DNA from: Bacillota bacterium
GTDB lineage: Bacteria > Bacillota > Sulfobacillia > JAJZYS01 > JAJYTV01
DNA length: 17,014 bases
Assembly: GCA_021806845.1 (NCBI GenBank)
Contig: JAKAPV010000029.1
Location: 1 to 17,014, forward strand
Direction: 5' to 3'
The notes beneath the pieces were generated by a model, which worked only from the letters and a program-made list of their open reading frames with translations, made no database searches and was not told the origin of the DNA. Within the stretch, counting starts at the first letter, position 1. Each line of letters opens with the position of its first letter. Positions 12,830 through 17,014 of the stretch are shown piece by piece. The translations under genes and the position numbers were made by a program.

Positions 12830-13525
12830 GTGAAAGCCGCACTGTACATTCGTTCGTCTGCCCCAGAGTCGCCAAACCAGGATTGGGAAGCACAACTCGC
12901 CTCGCTGCGAACGTTCGCCGAGACAAGCGGGTGGCAGGTTGCCCGCGAGTACATCGACTACTTCGGCCTCTCTCCGCGGCCGCTGGACGCGTGGGGAAAG
13001 ATGCTGACGGAGTTGCCCAAACGCCGTTTTGACGTCATCGCTGTGGCCCGCCTGAACGTGGCGTTTCGGAGCGCCAACCACATGCACGAGACCCTGCGGA
13101 CGTTCAGCGCGTTCAGGATCAACTTTCTAAGTCTGGAGGAAGAGTTCGACACTCGCAGTCCGGTCAGCATTCATACCCTGCGCGTACTTGCCAGCGTTGC
13201 CGGCTTCGAGAGCGAAACCCGTCGCCAGCGCATTCGTGCCGGCATAACAAGCGCCCGCCTACGGGGGGCGCAGATCGGGCGGCCCCCGATCACCAACCGA
13301 CCAGAGATCCGGGCGATGTGGCCGTCGGTAGAGGCGCGCATTCGACACGGAGAACTCTCTGTCGCTGAAGCGGCGCGCATCCTCGGAATTGGCAAGACGA
13401 CGGTAAGTCGGCTTCTGCGACAAGCTAGGGCGGCGGATGCGGATAGCACTGCAAGTTTACTTGACCCGCCGGCGGACGAAGACGCCCTTCACATCCCCGA
13501 CGAACTCCCTACACCGAGGGGCTGA
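12830..13525 (+). CDS. Small serine recombinase (resolvase/invertase family) with altered active site
   Basis: A 231-residue protein of the site-specific serine recombinase family. The catalytic-domain start ALYIRSSAPE places Tyr6, Arg8 and Ser10 exactly as in gamma-delta resolvase. Asp43 and Arg50 (DYFGLSPRP) match the D..SG..RP segment, and RIRAGITSARLRGAQIGRPP (134-153) is the typical helix-E tail before the DNA-binding domain. The C-terminal helix-turn-helix is LSVAEAARILGIGKTTVSRLLRQ (176-198). The conserved LDRLGRS block, however, reads LNVAFRS (75-81): by eye Asp67 becomes Asn76 and catalytic Arg68 becomes Val77, while Arg71 is kept as Arg80. Strand exchange may be impaired. GTG 12830 is chosen by homology and AGGGAG at 12811-12816. 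It lies between the AbrB-like and HD-GYP genes. Active recombinase, decayed copy, or DNA-binding regulator are all possible. Confidence 0.85.
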   Translation: MKAALYIRSSAPESPNQDWEAQLASLRTFAETSGWQVAREYIDYFGLSPRPLDAWGKMLTELPKRRFDVIAVARLNVAFRSANHMHETLRTFSAFRINFLSLEEEFDTRSPVSIHTLRVLASVAGFESETRRQRIRAGITSARLRGAQIGRPPITNRPEIRAMWPSVEARIRHGELSVAEAARILGIGKTTVSRLLRQARAADADSTASLLDPPADEDALHIPDELPTPRG

Positions 13526-13586
13526 CTGTCTGAGCCGACGGCACCGTGCGGCAAATCGCCACGACGACGCGAGGAGGCTGGACCGC

Positions 13587-15119
13587 ATGGCGCGCACCAC
13601 GTTGCTGCCCAAGTCAGAAGTCGTCAATGCAGCTAGACTCACACTTGCATTGGCAGCGCTCCTCGGGCCATACCTCCTATGGAAAGTCCCTCCAGGCCAA
13701 ACCTGGGCTGCAATGCTGGTTATCTCAGGCACCCTCTGTGTATCTCTGCTCTTGTACGTTTTCTCTGGCCGACTTACACCTTCTCGCAACTTCCGGCTTG
13801 TAATCGGCAGCATGATCTTGTTGTTCTCTGCGGTCGAACTTACTGGCGGCGTCCTTTCCAGATTGACACCGCTGTACTTTGTGCTATCTATCGTTACAAC
13901 AGAGTTGTCAGGATACGCGTACGGTATTGGTGCGGCTGCTGTTGCATCTGCCCTAGAACTTTTAACACTGTATTTAGACAGCTTCAGGGACCCAGATCCA
14001 CATTATCTGGAGACGATGTACGTTCACGTGACCATACTTGCGATCGCGGTGTTCGTAGGCATGTATGTGTGGCGTCGCAAACAGCTGCTGCTGAATCAGG
14101 CCACCGCGGCTTACGAGCTGGCCACGGCGCTCCACACACAGGACACTCCGCAGCGTGTCCTGCGTGTCCTTGCGACAGGTGTAGCCGCTTCGACGGCGGC
14201 CGAGGCCGCAGTGCTCTATAAGAGGAGCGAATCTGCGGATCCGGATGCTGACCCCCAAGTTCTCGCGTCTGAAGGGCGCTGGTCGAAGTCTCTTCACGAA
14301 TCCACCTCGCCAGGGACGATCCATCACAGACTCTCCGTCGATGGAACAACGTACTACGTAGCCCTGCGACGGCCGAAGAACTATACCCAAGAGCTTTGGA
14401 GAGTCGCGTCTTTCCACTTCGCGCTGGCACTCAAACGAGCAACCACGCAGGTGACCACCTACGCCGAGATGAAGCGCTGGTTCGATCTGGCCAACACGGC
14501 ACAAGTGGATACACTGGAAGCATTGGTTGCCATGTTGGAGGCAAGAGACCCCTTTACAGGGGGGCACTCACGGCGGGTAGCTGCATATGCAGCCCGGCTC
14601 GCCAAGCACCTTGGCCAGACGCCTGACATTGTGGAGGAAGTCCGCAAGGCTGCTGTTCTGCATGACATCGGCAAGATCAGCCTTCCAGACGGCATCCTCC
14701 TTAAGCCAGGTCCCCTCACTCCGGACGAGTGGCGGGAGATTCGCAAGCACCCGACGGTAGGTGCCGAGCTGATATCGAAGGTGTCGGGGCTGAGTTCGCT
14801 GGCTCCATTGGTCCGCGGCCATCACGAGCGGTGGGACGGCCAGGGATATCCCGACGGCCTCGCGGGAGACGAGATCCCCTTGTCGATCCGGATACTGGCG
14901 GTCGCCGATGCGTTTGACGCCATCACAACCACGCGAGCCTACCGAGAAGCCAAGTCGCCGGCGCAGGCGTGCGATATCTTGCGTGAGGGCGCGGGATCGC
15001 AGTGGTGCCTCACGTGTGTGGAAGCGATGATCGCGATGGTCTCGGATAGTGCCTTCCCCACGGAGCGCCTCAAGTCACTGACGCCCCAGCCGAACCAGTT
15101 GACAGCACATTCGGACTGA
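13587..15119 (+). CDS. Membrane HD-GYP phosphodiesterase (cyclic-di-GMP type)
   Basis: A 510-residue signalling enzyme that probably hydrolyses cyclic-di-GMP in the cytoplasm. The N-terminus (about 15-163) has five or six hydrophobic helices resembling a MASE-type sensor, ending in WRRK. A GAF-like or coiled segment follows (about 175-300). The HD-GYP domain (about 305-485) is complete: GGHSRRV with His327, HDIGK (359-363), His388, HHERWDGQGYPDG with His412, His413 and GYP (420-422), and Asp441 in VADAFDAI. ATG 13587 is fixed by GAGGAGG (13571-13577), 9 bases upstream; the open frame before it has no ribosome site. It starts 61 bases after the recombinase stop, so it is plausibly the last gene of that operon. 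The membrane-domain codons look less GC-rich than neighbouring genes. The final part (GSQWCLTCVEAMI) replaces the more usual GTQFDP-type tail, a mild deviation. Confidence 0.92.
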   Translation: MARTTLLPKSEVVNAARLTLALAALLGPYLLWKVPPGQTWAAMLVISGTLCVSLLLYVFSGRLTPSRNFRLVIGSMILLFSAVELTGGVLSRLTPLYFVLSIVTTELSGYAYGIGAAAVASALELLTLYLDSFRDPDPHYLETMYVHVTILAIAVFVGMYVWRRKQLLLNQATAAYELATALHTQDTPQRVLRVLATGVAASTAAEAAVLYKRSESADPDADPQVLASEGRWSKSLHESTSPGTIHHRLSVDGTTYYVALRRPKNYTQELWRVASFHFALALKRATTQVTTYAEMKRWFDLANTAQVDTLEALVAMLEARDPFTGGHSRRVAAYAARLAKHLGQTPDIVEEVRKAAVLHDIGKISLPDGILLKPGPLTPDEWREIRKHPTVGAELISKVSGLSSLAPLVRGHHERWDGQGYPDGLAGDEIPLSIRILAVADAFDAITTTRAYREAKSPAQACDILREGAGSQWCLTCVEAMIAMVSDSAFPTERLKSLTPQPNQLTAHSD

Positions 15120-15391
15120 GACCATAAAAGCATCCATTCGTCTGTTCCAAGTCCCAGAGGGCCGGCACGGGGACGCACGCGCGCCCGCGAGTCGGCCGTC
15201 TGGACCTCAGTCGCTGGCACCGGACTCCCGCTCGAACAGGGCGTCCTCCTCCAAAGCTGGGATCTCTGGCCCTAGGCAAAACTTCTCCGGCCTGGAGGAA
15301 GACCCTTCCACGCCCGCGCGACGGCGCTCGGCAAAACGCGTCGACTCTCCTCCAGCCGGACTTGGCGCCCCCGGGTCCAACCTTCCGGCTG
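15120..15391. other. Gene-free gap with a long inverted repeat
   Basis: No supportable gene. Minus-strand frames here begin inside the TetR gene and lack ribosome sites. CCGGCCTGGAGGA (15287-15299) pairs with TCCTCCAGCCGG (15348-15359) except for one bulged C, around a 48-base loop. GGCAAAAC occurs twice (about 15275-15282 and 15330-15337). I saw no T-tailed terminator for the HD-GYP gene. Confidence 0.4.
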
Positions 15392-15420
15392 TTGCAAGCA
15401 AACTCTCCGTCTGGTAATAA
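15392..15420 (+). promoter_or_regulatory. Strong promoter candidate overlapping the TetR ATG
   Basis: TTGCAA (15392-15397), a 17-base spacer, and TAATAA (15415-15420) with an extended TG (15412-15413) give a good sigma-A-type promoter. The -10 element runs into the ATG at 15420, so transcription would begin near 15427, inside the annotated reading frame. This bears on where TetR translation starts. Confidence 0.5.
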
Positions 15421-16079
15421 TGAGTGAGCGTTCGCTTTTTAAGGGGGTTCCGGCACTGCCGAAGGTCACCGCCCAGCACAAAGAGACGCGAAGGCAATCC
15501 ATCCTCGACGCGGCGCAGGCCGTGTTCGTAGACAAGGGCTACCAGCTTGCAACCATAGACGAAATCGCCTCCCGCAGCAGGCTGAGCGTGGGAGCGCTGT
15601 ACCGCTACTTCCCCACCAAGAGCGACATCATGCTCACGCTGCTAGAAGAGCGGCTCGGCCGAACTCCCGAGCTTTTTCGCCGCCTTTCCGCCGACGCGGA
15701 TGGCGCATGGCAGCGGCTCAGCCTCTGCGTGGACCTCTTTGTGCGTGCGCTTCGCATCCGCCACCCCGGCACCGGCCGGCTCCTACTTGTGGCCTGGGGC
15801 GAAGCACTGCAGGACAGGACAGTGCGTCTTGGCCTCCAACACCGCTTCTCGGACCTACTGGACTACATGATGAGCGTGATCGAAGAAGGGACAGTGAGCG
15901 GCGAGTTCCGCCCGGACATCGATCCAGCCGTCCTTGCATCGCTTCTGATCTCCCTCGCGGATGGGGTGACCCTCTCGTGGTCCATCGCGACGCCAGGAGT
16001 CGATGTCCGCCGCATGCGGTCGACGATGCTTGCCATGCTGCGTGCGTACCTGGTCCCGGCGCCCAGCGGGGAGGAGTAG
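15420..16079 (+). CDS. TetR/AcrR family transcriptional regulator
   Basis: One-component repressor of up to 219 residues, binding DNA as a dimer and released by a small ligand. The N-terminal TetR domain is clear: TRRQSILDAAQAVFVDKGYQ (23-42), then the helix-turn-helix ATIDEIASRSRLSVGALYRYFPTKSD (44-69). The C-terminal ligand domain (about 75-210) is helical and not assignable. ATG 15420 has no ribosome site and overlaps a promoter -10. CTG at 15456 (codon 13) has AAGGGGG (15441-15447) 8 bases upstream and would still keep the whole DNA-binding domain, so the true protein may be 207 residues. The stop is followed directly by a ketoacyl-ACP synthase whose ribosome site lies inside the TetR 3' end, implying co-expression. 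A lipid-metabolism repressor sensing acyl-CoA is likely by context only. Confidence 0.9.
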   Translation: MSERSLFKGVPALPKVTAQHKETRRQSILDAAQAVFVDKGYQLATIDEIASRSRLSVGALYRYFPTKSDIMLTLLEERLGRTPELFRRLSADADGAWQRLSLCVDLFVRALRIRHPGTGRLLLVAWGEALQDRTVRLGLQHRFSDLLDYMMSVIEEGTVSGEFRPDIDPAVLASLLISLADGVTLSWSIATPGVDVRRMRSTMLAMLRAYLVPAPSGEE

Positions 16080-16081
16080 AG

Positions 16082-17014
16082 ATGTTGCAGCGGCGCGTTG
16101 TCATCACCGGGATCGGCCTCGTCACCCCCCTCGGCAATACCAAGGACGCAAACTGGCAAGCCATCCTCGGCGGCCGCTCCGGAGTCGGTCCCATTACCGC
16201 TTTCGACGCATCGCGCCTGCCATGCCGGATTGCAGGAGAGGTTAAAGACTTTGATCCGACTTCCGTTCTGGAACCAAAGGAAGTCCGTCGCTACGATCGC
16301 TTCATTCACTTGGCCATGGCGGCCACCGTGGAGGCCATCGCCGACGCCGGCCTTGCGTTTTCGGACGACCTCGCGGAGCGCACCGGGGTGATCTACGGAA
16401 GTGCGATGGGCGGACTCAAGACCATCCTCGAAACGGACGCGGTGCTCAGGGAGCGGGGCCCAGCTCGGGTATCGCCGTTTCTGTCCCCCGGATGCGCGAT
16501 CAACATGGCTGCCGGGATCATCTCGATCAGGTGGGGGCTGAAGGGTCCCAACTATGCCACGGTATCCGCCTGCTCCACGTCCGGTCACGCCCTGGCCGAC
16601 AGCCTCTATGCGATTCAGCGGGGCGACGCCGACGTCATCGTGTCGGGAGGCAGTGAAGCGGTATTGACCGAGTTGACCATGGCCTCCTTCGCATCGGCCA
16701 GGGCCCTCTCTCTGCGCAACGAGCAGCCCGAAGCGGCATCTCGCCCCTTCGATGCCAACCGTGACGGCTTTGTCCTGGCGGAGGGAAGCGCGACCTTGAT
16801 CCTGGAGGAACTGGAGCACGCCCGCGCGAGGGGAGCCAGGATCTATGCCGAATTGGCGGGCGCCGGCATGAGCGGAGATGCCTACCACATCACCGCCTCG
16901 GATCCGGATGGCGCCGGAGCGGCCAAGGCGATGGCCAGGGCCCTTGAAACCGCTGGGCTGGCCGCGAACCAAGTGTCGTACATCAATGCCCACGCGACGT
17001 CCACCGACATTGGC
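16082..17014 (+). CDS. fabF: Beta-ketoacyl-ACP synthase II (FabF-like), 3' end outside window
   Basis: Condensing enzyme that joins malonyl-ACP to an acyl chain in fatty-acid elongation. 311 residues are present; the family is usually about 410. The thiolase fold starts at once (RRVVITGIGLVTPLG). Catalytic Cys164 lies in VSACSTSGHA, where FabF usually has TACATG, and the first active-site His, His304, lies in NAHATST. The second His and the Lys lie beyond the window edge or are not visible. RPFDANRDGFVLAEG (221-235) is the typical FabF block. ATG 16082 has GGGGAGGAG (16068-16076) 5 bases upstream, overlapping the TetR stop, so the two genes are translationally linked. Housekeeping fabF usually sits with fabD, fabG and acpP, so a TetR partner suggests an inducible or specialised synthase, possibly for branched lipids or a polyketide-like product; that part is inference. 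Confidence 0.92.
   Translation, partial: MLQRRVVITGIGLVTPLGNTKDANWQAILGGRSGVGPITAFDASRLPCRIAGEVKDFDPTSVLEPKEVRRYDRFIHLAMAATVEAIADAGLAFSDDLAERTGVIYGSAMGGLKTILETDAVLRERGPARVSPFLSPGCAINMAAGIISIRWGLKGPNYATVSACSTSGHALADSLYAIQRGDADVIVSGGSEAVLTELTMASFASARALSLRNEQPEAASRPFDANRDGFVLAEGSATLILEELEHARARGARIYAELAGAGMSGDAYHITASDPDGAGAAKAMARALETAGLAANQVSYINAHATSTDIG

Noticed and set aside
15207..15497. Minus-strand 96-codon frame in the gap before TetR
   Set aside because: It starts inside the TetR coding sequence, has no ribosome site, and shows no recognisable domain.

Overview
The window looks like chromosomal DNA of a high-GC, spore-forming, probably acid-tolerant Firmicute of the Sulfobacillus/Alicyclobacillus type. 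This is inferred from family content, not from a search. The clues are a CwlD-type cortex amidase beside a polysaccharide deacetylase, a kumamolisin-type (S53) acid protease carrying three S-layer-homology (SLH) domains, a SpoVT/AbrB-like switch protein, strong GGAGG-type ribosome sites, and heavy use of TTG and GTG starts (deacetylase, PBP, protease, sigma factor, AbrB-like protein, recombinase).

Region 1 (1-3933) is a cell-wall block. A partial CwlD-like amidase (minus) is divergent from a lipobox-bearing polysaccharide deacetylase (plus), followed by a class A penicillin-binding protein. Between the last two lies a minus-strand scrap of an XPB-type helicase N-terminal domain. Region 2 (3934-4384) is a convergent gap. 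It holds a decayed DUF4338 (DruA/transposase-type) fragment with an internal deletion and two strong inverted repeats.

Region 3 (4385-11670) holds a 1674-residue surface-anchored S53 protease (minus). It is divergent from an ECF sigma factor whose stop overlaps the start of a single-pass anti-sigma factor with a large outer domain. Palindromes of related sequence (GGAATC...GATTCC) sit at both ends of the protease gene. The arrangement suggests the sigma pair senses envelope conditions and may control the protease.

Region 4 (about 11650-12390) has a minus-strand reading frame broken by two frameshifts, then an AT-rich stretch with a nested palindrome and repeated GCGTCAAC half-sites. Region 5 (12394-15119) is a likely operon: a possible 38-residue leader ORF, an AbrB-like protein, a small serine recombinase that appears to lack two conserved catalytic positions, and a membrane HD-GYP cyclic-di-GMP phosphodiesterase. 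This is the least conventional gene set here and the best candidate for an undescribed unit. Region 6 (15120-17014) has a gene-free gap, then a TetR regulator directly coupled to a ketoacyl-ACP synthase (FabF-like) that runs off the window; its promoter overlaps the most obvious TetR start codon.

All family assignments were made by reading motifs by eye, without database support. No tRNA, rRNA or CRISPR array was seen.
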